Shown: positions 15,733 to 23,788 of the stretch, in pieces | How the letters are laid out: each line of letters begins with the position of its first letter | Position numbering within the stretch: the first letter of the stretch is position 1 | Source of the DNA: JAICIG01 sp035532215 | GTDB taxonomy: Bacteria; Planctomycetota; Planctomycetia; Pirellulales; JAICIG01 | Reading direction: 5' to 3' | DNA: 51,007 bases | Assembly: GCA_035532215.1 (NCBI GenBank) | Contig: DATKRK010000425.1 | Coordinates: 1 to 51,007 of the forward strand | Made by a program: the position numbers and the translations under genes | Notes under the pieces: model-generated | Database searches by the model: none | Told to the model about the DNA's origin: nothing | The model's input: the letters and a program-made list of their open reading frames with translations, nothing else

Positions 15733-16575
15733 TTAATGTGCTAATTGCGTCGCGATTTCTTTTTTGAAGTCGAGAGCGTGGGAGCCAGCCATGCTTGCGA
15801 CTGTGCCGTCTTTTGAAATGATTATGGCGACCGGAACCACGCTCACGCCGACAGCCTTCAGTTCGTCGAGACTGACGGCAAGATTTCGCGTCTTGTTCCA
15901 TTTCTGCTTGCGGACCGTGTCGGCGGCGCGGGACAGATCGGCGTCGACAGTCACGGTGATTAGCTCTACCTCATCAGCCCACTCCGGATGCTCACCGGCG
16001 ATCTTCTGCAGCTTTGCGACAGGTTGGTAGCAAGTCGCACACCACGAGGCCCAGAAATCGACCACGACGACTTTTCCGCGATGGTCGGAAAGCCTTTCAG
16101 TCGAGGCGCCGTCGAAGGACGACAATTTGAGGTCGGCAACGGGCTTTCCGACGAACGATTCGTAAGTTGCAGCCGCGACTCCTTGAAGCTCGAGGGCCGC
16201 TCGTTTCAGTGTGACGCTGATCCTAGAGTCGTCGGCCGCTCGCACGATCATCAATGTAACTTCCGTTCCGACTGGGCCGCGAATCAGGCTTGCGGCTTCT
16301 CCCACCGTCTTGTCCTTCAACGTGGTCTGCTTGCCGTCGGCATCGACCGATGCCAACATATCCCCTTCATGGATTTCTTCGCATTCGTCAGCGGGCGAGT
16401 CGGGGAGGACCGCACCGACCAGCAGGCGCTCGCCTTCGCGTCTTAACGCGATGCCCACGCCGGACAGCACCGGATAACTCTTGAATTCTTCGGCTTGTGA
16501 CCGCGCGCTCTCTGTGACCAGCAAGATGACGATCAGACGTGTGACCAAAGCTCCTGCTCGGCGACCATTCGGCAT
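15733..16575 (-). CDS. PDZ - thioredoxin-like (TlpA-type) protein
   Basis: This 280-residue protein has an N-terminal signal/anchor (LVTRLIVILLVTESARS, about 10-26). A PDZ-like domain follows (about 38-125, with the GAVLPDSPADECEEIHEGDMLASVDADG core), then a TlpA/AhpC-type thioredoxin fold (about 141-275). The redox pair is Cys179-Ala-Thr-Cys182 in WASWCATC, and the cis-Pro is in VSVVPVAII. It is probably an envelope thiol-disulfide oxidoreductase; the PDZ part may bind a substrate C-terminus. The start is ATG 16575 with GAGGTG about 4 nt upstream; the frame continues upstream without protein-like sequence. The PDZ-thioredoxin fusion is less usual than TlpA alone. Confidence 0.85.
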   Translation of the reverse strand: MPNGRRAGALVTRLIVILLVTESARSQAEEFKSYPVLSGVGIALRREGERLLVGAVLPDSPADECEEIHEGDMLASVDADGKQTTLKDKTVGEAASLIRGPVGTEVTLMIVRAADDSRISVTLKRAALELQGVAAATYESFVGKPVADLKLSSFDGASTERLSDHRGKVVVVDFWASWCATCYQPVAKLQKIAGEHPEWADEVELITVTVDADLSRAADTVRKQKWNKTRNLAVSLDELKAVGVSVVPVAIIISKDGTVASMAGSHALDFKKEIATQLAH

Positions 16576-16779
16576 AGAACACCTCACTTCATAGAGTAAC
16601 GGTCCTAGCTTGTTCTCTGCGCACGCAGCTTCATTGCAAGGCACAAGCGAGGACGCTCTCGGACGCGCGCCAAGACGACATGCTAACCTAATGCCTCGTC
16701 CTTGGCTGGGCAAGGCAGGATGCGGGCAGCAGCGGCCGATGCCAGCCGCTTACCGGAGGTTTGTAATCGTGATAGTACG

Positions 16780-17910
16780 TTACCGATACGGGGTCCACTT
16801 CGCCCCTGAGCTGCGACCGGTGCGTTCGCTCTTGGGCCGCTCGGTTTTGCGAGCGGCGGCGTCGGAACTTTCGGCCTCGGCGTCGTCGGGAGCCGGGCGA
16901 ATGGCGGTGGCCTTGGCGCGAGGAGGACTGGCGGCGTCGGGCGAGGCGATGTCGGGGCCTGGCAGCGGTTGGTCGATCTTGGTCCAGGCCGGGGCGGAAT
17001 CATTCGTACCGGAATCGCCGGGCAGGCGGACCTCGATCTGTTTTTCCAGTTGTAGCTTCTTGCCTTCGAGCGTCGTGAAGCGAACGTACACGTTCAGCGT
17101 GCGGTTGGCGGGCGGGCCGTGCGGCCAGCGCAGGTCGAAGTGCAGCCCGTCGCCCAGCGGCGTGCGCTTGATGTGCTCGGCGGCTTCATCGACGGTGAAA
17201 TCCCAGCGGGCGACGCGAGCGGCTTCGCCTTCCTGGGCCGGATCGAGCACCACTACCGAGACGTCGCCGGGCGCCTCGATCAACTGGCCGCTGGCGTCGA
17301 GCGGCTCGATCACGACCATCAGACCCTCGTCGCCCGGCTTGTCGTCGACGTTGTGGCCGCCGGTCAACTTGCGGTTCAGCGAGATTTGCGTCACCGTCTC
17401 GTCGCCGGCCGTTTTATCGTCGGCGGAGTTATCTTCGGCGGGGGCTTCGTCTTCGACCGGCTTCTCGAATTGGGGCAGTTCCGTGTTGGATTCGCCCGGC
17501 ACGGAGATCGCATTCGGCAGCCGGGCGTTCGAGGGCGGCGGCGCTTCGAACTCGTCGCGGCGCTGGCCATCGGGAACGTTGGGGTCGGGCGGCGAAATGA
17601 CGGGCGGGCCGTCGTAAGGAGGCGGATCGCCGCCGGGCAGTTCGACGGTCGGCGGCCGCAATTCCTCGTCGTCGAGCCGCTGGCGGCGCGATTTAGCGTG
17701 CGGCGCGGGCCGCTCTTTCAGCAGCGATTGGTTCTCGCGCTGGCAGGAATCGAGCTGTTGTTGGTATTCCTCGACGAGCCCTTCGAGCTCGTAGATCTTG
17801 TCTTCCTGCATCCGCAGTTCCTGCTCCAGCAGGTCGCGGCTGATATTAGTGCGGCAGCCGCTGACTGCTATCCCTAGCAGCAGGGCGCCGGCGAAACGCC
17901 AAGCATTCAT
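16780..17910 (-). CDS. coiled-coil, Pro-rich lipoprotein of unknown function
   Basis: This 376-residue protein has a lipoprotein signal (ALLLGIAVSGC) with the lipidated Cys19, so it should be anchored in a membrane. A coiled coil follows (about 26-68: LLEQELRMQEDKIYELEGLVEE). The next part is Pro/Glu/Asp-rich and disordered to about residue 190. A folded domain at about 195-300 looks beta-rich (GLMVVIEPLDASGQLIEAPGDVSVVVLD; TLNVYVRFTTLEGKKLQLEKQIEVRLPG). The last 70 residues are again low-complexity and basic. No known family is recognised with certainty; similar lipoproteins occur in planctomycete genomes. It is monocistronic, 198 bp from clpP2. Confidence 0.75.
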   Translation of the reverse strand: MNAWRFAGALLLGIAVSGCRTNISRDLLEQELRMQEDKIYELEGLVEEYQQQLDSCQRENQSLLKERPAPHAKSRRQRLDDEELRPPTVELPGGDPPPYDGPPVISPPDPNVPDGQRRDEFEAPPPSNARLPNAISVPGESNTELPQFEKPVEDEAPAEDNSADDKTAGDETVTQISLNRKLTGGHNVDDKPGDEGLMVVIEPLDASGQLIEAPGDVSVVVLDPAQEGEAARVARWDFTVDEAAEHIKRTPLGDGLHFDLRWPHGPPANRTLNVYVRFTTLEGKKLQLEKQIEVRLPGDSGTNDSAPAWTKIDQPLPGPDIASPDAASPPRAKATAIRPAPDDAEAESSDAAARKTERPKSERTGRSSGAKWTPYR

Positions 17911-18108
17911 TGCGGCCTCGCGCGAAGAAATGTCGAACTAGCACGCTCTCGGGCGGCGGCCTGAAAGTTGATGCAGCCATTCCGCGCGTGCCGCCAGGCG
18001 AGGCGCCTGCGCCATGCGCGTTTGCAATCAGGACGATACCCTTCTCGTCTTGCGCGACCCGGTGCGGGAAGTGAGGTCGCGCTTGTTCGCCAGATGGCCG
18101 AAAAGGGC

Positions 18109-18705
18109 CTATGCCGGCTTGCCTTCCATGTGATCGATGACCTTATCGATCAGCTTGTAGTCGAGCGCCTCTTCGGCCGACATGAAGCGATCGCGGTCGG
18201 TGTCCTGCTCGATGCGTTCCAGCGGGTGGCCGGTGTGCTTGAGCAGGATGAGGTTCAGCTTCTGCTTGACCTTCTTGAATTCCTTGGCGTGGATCATGAT
18301 CTCCTCGGCCGTGCCTTCCATGCCGGCCAAGGGCTGGTGGATCATGATTCGCGAGTTGGGCAGCGCGTGCCGCTTGCCGTGGGCGCCCGCCGTCAGCAGC
18401 ACGGCGCCCATCGACGCGCACTGGCCGATGCAATAGGTGGCCACGTCGCAGGCCACGAACTGCATCGTGTCGTAAATCGCCAGGCCCGCGCTGACGCTGC
18501 CGCCGGGCGAATTGATGTACAGGTGGATGTCGGCCTTCGCATCTTCCGACTGCAAGAACAGCAACTGGGCGACCACCGAGTTGGCCACCTCGTCGTTGAC
18601 GCCAGAGCCGAGGAAGATGATGCGGTCCTTCAGCAGCCGGCTATAGATGTCCATAGCCCGCTCTTCGCGGCCGCTCTTCTCGATCACGTAGGGGATCAAG
18701 GGCAT
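18109..18705 (-). CDS. clpP: ATP-dependent Clp protease proteolytic subunit (second ClpP)
   Basis: This 198-residue serine peptidase forms the barrel chamber that degrades proteins fed by Clp ATPases in the cytosol. The catalytic triad is complete: Ser98 (GQCASMGA), His123 (MIHQP) and Asp172 (TDRDRF), at the same positions as in E. coli ClpP. Length is normal. It begins 1 nt after the stop of the upstream clpP paralogue, so the two are co-translated or at least co-transcribed with tig. Two ClpPs next to each other suggest a mixed or specialised protease complex, as known for some actinobacteria and cyanobacteria. No clpX follows in the 198 bp to the next gene. Confidence 0.95.
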   Translation of the reverse strand: MPLIPYVIEKSGREERAMDIYSRLLKDRIIFLGSGVNDEVANSVVAQLLFLQSEDAKADIHLYINSPGGSVSAGLAIYDTMQFVACDVATYCIGQCASMGAVLLTAGAHGKRHALPNSRIMIHQPLAGMEGTAEEIMIHAKEFKKVKQKLNLILLKHTGHPLERIEQDTDRDRFMSAEEALDYKLIDKVIDHMEGKPA

Positions 18706-18706
18706 C

Positions 18707-19375
18707 TTAGTCTTCTTCTTCCTCTCCGGCTTGCGAGGGGGGCTTGGTCAGAATCTCGTCGACCAGACGATATTCCTTCGCCGCCTCGGCGTGCATGTAA
18801 AAATCGCGATCGGTGTCTTTGGCGATCCGCTCGATCGGCTGTCCGGTGTGGTGCGACAAAATCTTGTTCAGCACGTCGCGGGTCTTCAAGATCTCGTCGG
18901 CCTGGATTTCGATATCCGAAACCTGGCCGCCGACCTGGCCGTAAGGCTGATGGATCATGACCTTGGCGTGCGGCAAGGCATAGCGCTTGCCCGCCGTGCC
19001 GCCGGCCAGCAGCACGGCGCCGCCGCTGGCCGCCAGGCCGACGCAATAGGTGGCCACCGGGCAGCTCAGGATCTGCATCGTGTCGTAAATCGCCAGCGTG
19101 GCGGTGACGCTGCCGCCGGGCGAGTTGATATAGAAGTGGATGTCCTTGCGGCGGTTTTCGCTCTGCAAGTACAACAGCTTCATCACCAATTCGTTGGCGT
19201 TGCCGTCGTGAATTTCCCCTTGCAGCAGAATGATGCGGTTCTCCAGCAGCAAGTCGCCCAGAGTCATCTGGCGCTGCCGCTGATAGTCGCGGTAGTTCAA
19301 CTGCGGGTCGATCGGCGCTGCCATACTAATAGACGCTGTTCGACTGGCCGACGCTGTCCGACTATTACGTTCCAT
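18707..19375 (-). CDS. clpP: ATP-dependent Clp protease proteolytic subunit (first ClpP)
   Basis: This 222-residue ClpP has the triad Ser117 (GLAASGGA), His142 (MIHQP) and Asp191 (TDRDFYM). It differs from its neighbour at the active-site Ser (SGG rather than SMG) and ends in an acidic EEEED tail. The N-terminus to about residue 18 is a low-complexity Ser/Arg/Thr/Ala stretch encoded by a repeated GACGCTGTYCGACT DNA motif (seen on the plus strand). The real start could therefore be the ATG at 19324 (MAAPIDPQ), but only the ATG at 19375 has a plausible ribosome site (AGG about 8 nt upstream). It lies 8 bp after tig. Like its neighbour it should be active in proteolysis; a heteromeric ClpP1P2 is possible. 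Confidence 0.93.
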   Translation of the reverse strand: MERNSRTASASRTASISMAAPIDPQLNYRDYQRQRQMTLGDLLLENRIILLQGEIHDGNANELVMKLLYLQSENRRKDIHFYINSPGGSVTATLAIYDTMQILSCPVATYCVGLAASGGAVLLAGGTAGKRYALPHAKVMIHQPYGQVGGQVSDIEIQADEILKTRDVLNKILSHHTGQPIERIAKDTDRDFYMHAEAAKEYRLVDEILTKPPSQAGEEEED

Positions 19376-19383
19376 GCGGCAAC

Positions 19384-20910
19384 CTAGCGGTGTTCCTGTT
19401 GGTGCGGCGTCGGAGCAGGCTCGTGGGCCTCTTGGGCTTCGGGAATTTCGGCTTCCTCGCCGCCTGCCGACTGGTCGACAGCCTCGGCATCGGCGCCCTC
19501 CAACACGTAGGGGACTTCTTCGAACGTGGCCTCGGAAAGGATCAGGTCGATCGTCTTGCGCTCGATAATCTGATTCCGCAGCGTATCCATCAAGCCGCGT
19601 TTTTCCAACTGAGCGCGGGCGCGACGCGGGCTTTCACCGCTTTGCTTGGCGATCAGTTTGATTTCGTCGTCGTAATCGCCGGGCAGATCTACGATCTTTT
19701 GATCTTCGGCGATCCGCTCCAGGACGAAATGTTCCTTGAGCGAGCGGGCGGTGTTGGTCCGGCTATTCTGCCGCAGCTCGTTCTCGTGCAGACGGATTTC
19801 GTCGTCGCTGAAGCCGCTGCGCCGCAGCTCGAGCACGGCCCGCTCCAATTCGCGAACCGATTGCCGCTTGAGCAAGGCGGGGGGCAGATCCCAATTGGCT
19901 GCCTCGGTGAGCGAGGCCAGAATTTGCTGCCGCGCAAGGCGCTGTTGCTCGTAAGCAAGCCGGCGATCGAGATTGTCCTTGATCGCGTCGCGCAGATCGC
20001 CTTCGCCCTCGAAGCCGCCCAACTGCTCCAAGAACGCGTGGCTCAGTTCCGGCAGCTCCAGCTTCTTGACTTCGAGCACCTCGAACTCGGCGGTGATCTC
20101 TTTGCCGCGCAATTGCTCGTTGGGGGCGTCTTCCGACAGCTTGGCCTTGCCAGTGCGGGTTTCGCCCGCCTTGACGCCTTGCATCAGCTTGTCGAAACCT
20201 TCCACCTTGCCGTCGCGGAAACTGAGCGTCGGACGAATGCGGATGACCTCCTCGTCGACGCTTGAGATCAGCGTGTCGCCGTCTTTGAACTTGAGGTTCA
20301 TCGCCAGGTAGTCGCCGCCAGCGGCAGGCCCGTCGAACGGCGCCAACTTGCCGTGCCGGGCGAGCAGGTTCTGCAACTGCTTGTCGACGTCTTCGGCGGT
20401 GAACTCGCGCACCGGCCGTTCGATCTTCAAGCCCTGCCATTTGGGCAGCTCGAACTCCGGCCGGACTTCAATGTCGAACTCGAAGGTCATCGGCCCTTCT
20501 TCGGGCACTTCAATGGCCAACGGATTGAAGTCGGGCTCGCTGATCGGCGACAGTTCGTGCGATTCGGAAATCTGCTCGAGGCTGTCCATCAAGAGCGAGC
20601 CCTTGACCTGATCCGTCACGTCCTTGCGGAATCGCAGCTCGACAAGCTTGCGGGGGGCGCGGCCCGCCCGAAAGCCGGGCACGGCGGCCTTGTCCATCAA
20701 CTCGCCGAAAGCTTTGCTGTAATAGCGGTCGATGTCCGGACGCGGAATCGTCACGGTAATATGGCGCTCGCAGGCGCTGCGAGACTGGATCTTGACCTCC
20801 AGGTCCAGCTTCTCGGCGGCTTCCGCCTGGCCTTCGTCGAGACCGACTTCGACGCCCTCGCGGGCTTCGAGTGCGTCGGAATCGGCGGTTGAATCATCTT
20901 GGGGAGGCAT
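19384..20910 (-). CDS. tig: trigger factor, ribosome-associated chaperone/PPIase
   Basis: This 508-residue chaperone binds nascent chains at the ribosome exit tunnel. The N-terminal ribosome-binding domain (about 35-180) contains the VPGFRAGRAPRKLVELRF segment, which corresponds to the GFRxGKxP ribosome-docking signature. An FKBP-like PPIase domain (about 195-280) and the long helical C-terminal domain follow. The N-terminus is extended by some 30 acidic residues and the C-terminus ends in a Glu/Pro/His-rich tail (to QQEHR), making it longer than the usual 430-450. The start is ATG 20910 with AAGGA upstream; the frame stays open further upstream only through the tRNA gene. It leads the tig-clpP1-clpP2 operon. 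Confidence 0.94.
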   Translation of the reverse strand: MPPQDDSTADSDALEAREGVEVGLDEGQAEAAEKLDLEVKIQSRSACERHITVTIPRPDIDRYYSKAFGELMDKAAVPGFRAGRAPRKLVELRFRKDVTDQVKGSLLMDSLEQISESHELSPISEPDFNPLAIEVPEEGPMTFEFDIEVRPEFELPKWQGLKIERPVREFTAEDVDKQLQNLLARHGKLAPFDGPAAGGDYLAMNLKFKDGDTLISSVDEEVIRIRPTLSFRDGKVEGFDKLMQGVKAGETRTGKAKLSEDAPNEQLRGKEITAEFEVLEVKKLELPELSHAFLEQLGGFEGEGDLRDAIKDNLDRRLAYEQQRLARQQILASLTEAANWDLPPALLKRQSVRELERAVLELRRSGFSDDEIRLHENELRQNSRTNTARSLKEHFVLERIAEDQKIVDLPGDYDDEIKLIAKQSGESPRRARAQLEKRGLMDTLRNQIIERKTIDLILSEATFEEVPYVLEGADAEAVDQSAGGEEAEIPEAQEAHEPAPTPHQQEHR

Positions 20911-20952
20911 AAGTCCTTCTTTACGCCAAGTGGCAGCATCGGGAAAGAGAAG

Positions 20953-21025
20953 AGCGGGTGATGGGATTCGAACCCACGACAACGACGTTGGCAACGTCGT
21001 GCTCTACCAACTGAGCTACACCCGC
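20953..21025 (-). tRNA. tRNA-Gly (anticodon GCC)
   Basis: The minus strand folds as a standard 73-nt tRNA. It has acceptor arms GCGGGTG/CACCCGC, a D-arm GCTCAGTTGGTAGAGC, an anticodon stem CGACG/CGTCG with loop TTGCCAA (anticodon GCC), and a T-arm with GTGGG-TTCGAAT-CCCAT. The discriminator base is U and the 3' CCA is not encoded. It lies 42 bp upstream of tig on the same strand. Confidence 0.97.
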
Positions 21026-21528
21026 CTATTATATTGCCTTACCGCGGCACGCACTCAAACGAGCCGCCTGAAACGAGCCCTTGCCGCTTCCGGCCCCCTT
21101 GACCAGCGGCCCTCTCGACCAGGCTTGCGCCCGCCCTGCCGGACTCTCTCAGCCCGGACTGAACTGGAGCGGGAATATGGGATTATAGATTTGTCCCCCC
21201 GGCTTGCAAGGGCAATCGAGCGGCTCGACGCGCCGGAACTCCGAAATGCCGCTGCCTGGCCGGAACCCTACAATTTCGGCATGCAAACGGCCAAGCTGTC
21301 GACTGCACTCGGCCGTTGCGCTCGAGATTAGGGCGGTCTCTGAGGCTGGCCGAGTTCGCCTCCGAGATTGGTCCCCGATTGCCTCTGGCGGCGAGAGAAA
21401 TGTTGCGGCGCCCGTTTCGCCAGTTATAGTAAGGACTTGTGGCATAACCCTCAATTCTGAGAAGGCACACAAGCCCGCGGGCCAAGCGGGGCGTTTCGGA
21501 ACCGAGACTCTTGGAGCGTGTTGCCGCG
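21026..21528. other. intergenic region without a recognised gene
   Basis: This 503-bp spacer lies between the tRNA-Gly 5' end and the FHA gene on opposite strands, so both upstream regions are here. Short open frames exist on both strands, but none has a convincing start, a ribosome site or protein-like composition. A promoter candidate for the FHA gene is listed separately. No RNA gene is recognised. Confidence 0.5.
21403..21430 (+). promoter_or_regulatory. putative promoter of the FHA gene
   Basis: TTGCGG (21403-21408) and TATAGT (21425-21430) are separated by 16 nt, about 100 bp upstream of the FHA start codon. This is a moderate sigma-70-like match. Confidence 0.35.
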
Positions 21529-22590
21529 ATGGAAGCCAAACTAATTGTCGTGGGCGGAAAGGCCAACAAGGCTGAAGTCCAGTTGACGCTGCCCGCCGTC
21601 ATCGGGCGCGGCCGCGACGCCGATCTGACCGTGGCGCACGCCACCGTCAGCCGGCGACATTGCATGCTCTATGAACGCGACGGCGCCTTGATGGTGCGCG
21701 ACAACGGTTCGCTCAACGGCACCGTGATCGAGGGCGAACGAATCCAGGAAGCCGTATTGCGGCCTGGCGCGACATTGACGGTCGGCCCTTTGACATTCCG
21801 TGCCGAATACGATCACCAGGGCAATTTTCCGAGCCTCGTCGAACCGCCGACGCTTCCGAACGTGCAAAGCGCCGTGGGCAATGTGCAGCAAGCCAATGGA
21901 TCGCTGCACACGGAAGAGCCGGCGGAAGCAGCCGCCGACAGCGAGCTTGCGCTCGATCTGCCTGACACCGAGCCCCCGGTTGACGAAGAAGCGCCGAGCT
22001 TCGGTTTTCTCAGCGACCCCGCCGAAGCGCCAGCGGCACAACAGGATTCAGACTCTGAGGCGCCCCCGGTTGATGAAGAACCCGAAGGACCGAGCGGGGC
22101 CGATTCGCAGCTTCCCGAGATTACGCTGCACGATCCAGAAGATGCGCCAGCAGCGGATGAAGACTCGGGCGAGTACGCGGTGTTGACCGACTCGGCTGCT
22201 CCGTCTCTTGATTTTCCCGTAGCGGAAGTGCCCGTTGCCGGCGACGATCAGGCTCATTCGTTGACAGCGCCCTCGTCGAGCGACGCCGAAGACGCTCCAG
22301 AAAACACGCCTGCCGCCGCTGAGAATTCGTCGCAAGTCAGGATGGAAGACAGCGATGGGGCGCGAATAAAACTGTCGGCGGCGGGCTCGGCCAACACCGA
22401 CAGCGATGCCGCGGCGTTCAACTTTTCGTCCGACGCGCCTGCCGCCGGTAACGCCGAGAAATCGTCGAAGCGCCCGGCCAAGCCCTCGGAATCCATGCCC
22501 GACATCAAGCTCAGGGCGGAAAAGTCCCAAGCGGCGGCAGCGGAAGATGACGAACTGAACAGTTTCTTCGACTCGATCGGCTTGGAATAG
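21529..22590 (+). CDS. FHA-domain protein with long acidic disordered tail
   Basis: This 353-residue protein has an N-terminal forkhead-associated domain (about 3-92) with the conserved phosphothreonine-binding positions: GR in VIGRGRD (26-27), SRRH (41-44) and NG in SLNGT (64-65). Residues 95-335 are Glu/Asp/Ala/Pro-rich and disordered. A short conserved-looking helix closes the protein (DDELNSFFDSIGLE). It probably docks to Ser/Thr-phosphorylated partners through the FHA domain, and the terminal helix could be a second docking element. No kinase is encoded nearby. The start is ATG 21529; a TTG 18 nt upstream is less likely. Planctomycetes are rich in Ser/Thr kinases, so a signalling role is a fair inference. 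Confidence 0.85.
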   Translation: MEAKLIVVGGKANKAEVQLTLPAVIGRGRDADLTVAHATVSRRHCMLYERDGALMVRDNGSLNGTVIEGERIQEAVLRPGATLTVGPLTFRAEYDHQGNFPSLVEPPTLPNVQSAVGNVQQANGSLHTEEPAEAAADSELALDLPDTEPPVDEEAPSFGFLSDPAEAPAAQQDSDSEAPPVDEEPEGPSGADSQLPEITLHDPEDAPAADEDSGEYAVLTDSAAPSLDFPVAEVPVAGDDQAHSLTAPSSSDAEDAPENTPAAAENSSQVRMEDSDGARIKLSAAGSANTDSDAAAFNFSSDAPAAGNAEKSSKRPAKPSESMPDIKLRAEKSQAAAAEDDELNSFFDSIGLE

Positions 22591-22663
22591 GCGGCATCCT
22601 TTGCGATTCCTCGAGCGCCGCAGGGCGAAACGCAATCCGCGGCCGCTGCTTTGCGCCACGCAT

Positions 22664-23788
22664 TCAGCCCGCCTCGCGGCGTTCGACAGGCGTGGAGGGC
22701 GACCGGTTGGCAACCCTCCAGTGCGGAGGCCGGATTGCAGGAGTCATCGGCAGCACGAGCGGCCCCGAGGCGCCCTCGGGCGTGCCGTCCCAGGCATGCA
22801 CCGCGATTTCGGCCAGAACCCGTTCGGCGACGGCGATGGCGTCGCGGCCCGCCGCGCCTGAAACGCGCGGCATGCGGCCTTCGCGGATCGCCCCGGCGAA
22901 GTCGATCAATTCGGCGGTGATTGCGTCGCACGGCTCGAGTTGAATCTGTTCCAGCGGCAGGTGCTCGGCCATCAGTCGATCTTTGAGCGAGCCTTTTTCC
23001 TCGGGGCTGAGTCGTTCGACGTCCAGTTCTCGACGCAACAACGTTTCGCTCGGGCGGACGATCGACGCGGTGCGCCCGGCAAAGTCGAGGCCGGCGAATG
23101 CGCGGCGCGTCCAGATCTGCATGGTCCGCGCGGCGCCGTAACTGGCCCGCGAAGCGTTCAGCGAGACGACGCAGCCGTTTTCGAAGCGGAGTCGAGCATG
23201 GGCGATGTCTTCGTGGCGTCCGAACAGCGAAACTCCCAGGGCCTCGACGCTCCGCAACGGAGATTGGACCAGCGACAACACCAGGTCGATGTCGTGAATC
23301 ATCAAGTCGAGCACCACGCCGATGTCGGTCGAGCGGAACGAGTATGCGCTCCGCCGCACGGCTTCGACGTACTTCGGCTCTCGGACATGAGGCAACGCGG
23401 CCGTGAAAGCCGGATTGAAGCGTTCGACGTGGCCGACTTGCAAGATCGCCCCGCGACGGCGCGCAGCGTCGACGAGTTCCTCCGCCTCGGCGAGCGTCGC
23501 CGCCAGCGGCTTTTCGACCAACAGGTGTACGCCGGCGTCCAACAATTCGATCGCCACGTCGCGATGAAACTTCGTCGGAGCCGCGACGACGGCGGCGTCG
23601 ATGCGGCCGAGTAACGCTCGGCAATCGGCGAAAGCCTCGGTGTGATAGGCGGCTGCCGCTTCGCAGCGACTGCTTGCGACGGGATCGACGATGCCCGCCA
23701 GGCGGAACTCCGCGAGGCCCGAGAGAATTCGGGCGTGAATCTTGCCCAGATGGCCGGCGCCGACGACAGCGATCCGCAGCGGCTTCAC
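22664..23788 (-). CDS. Gfo/Idh/MocA-family oxidoreductase, linked to lipid A genes
   Basis: This 374-residue NAD(P)-dependent oxidoreductase has the Rossmann motif GAGHLG (10-15), the signature EKPLA (92-96), and a C-terminal alpha/beta substrate domain with DLMIHDIDL, including the catalytic-region His. It starts at GTG 23788, overlapping the lpxA stop by 4 nt, which suggests translational coupling. In Acidithiobacillus and Leptospira a Gfo/Idh enzyme next to lpxA (GnnA) oxidises UDP-GlcNAc at C3 for the amino lipid A variant. This gene could do the same, but no GnnB-type aminotransferase is beside it, so that is a hypothesis. The C-terminal 25 residues are Pro/Arg-rich and variable. Confidence 0.88.
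   Translation of the reverse strand: MKPLRIAVVGAGHLGKIHARILSGLAEFRLAGIVDPVASSRCEAAAAYHTEAFADCRALLGRIDAAVVAAPTKFHRDVAIELLDAGVHLLVEKPLAATLAEAEELVDAARRRGAILQVGHVERFNPAFTAALPHVREPKYVEAVRRSAYSFRSTDIGVVLDLMIHDIDLVLSLVQSPLRSVEALGVSLFGRHEDIAHARLRFENGCVVSLNASRASYGAARTMQIWTRRAFAGLDFAGRTASIVRPSETLLRRELDVERLSPEEKGSLKDRLMAEHLPLEQIQLEPCDAITAELIDFAGAIREGRMPRVSGAAGRDAIAVAERVLAEIAVHAWDGTPEGASGPLVLPMTPAIRPPHWRVANRSPSTPVERREAG

Noticed and set aside
20911..20994. N-terminal extension of trigger factor
   Set aside because: The extra residues (TSLSWVRIPSPAL) are the translated tRNA-Gly gene, a classic artefact. The ATG at 20910 has its own ribosome site.
21028..21033. TATAAT on the minus strand just before the tRNA-Gly gene
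   Set aside because: It ends only 2 nt before the tRNA 5' end, so a transcript from it would start inside the tRNA; no proper -35 box at 16-18 nt.
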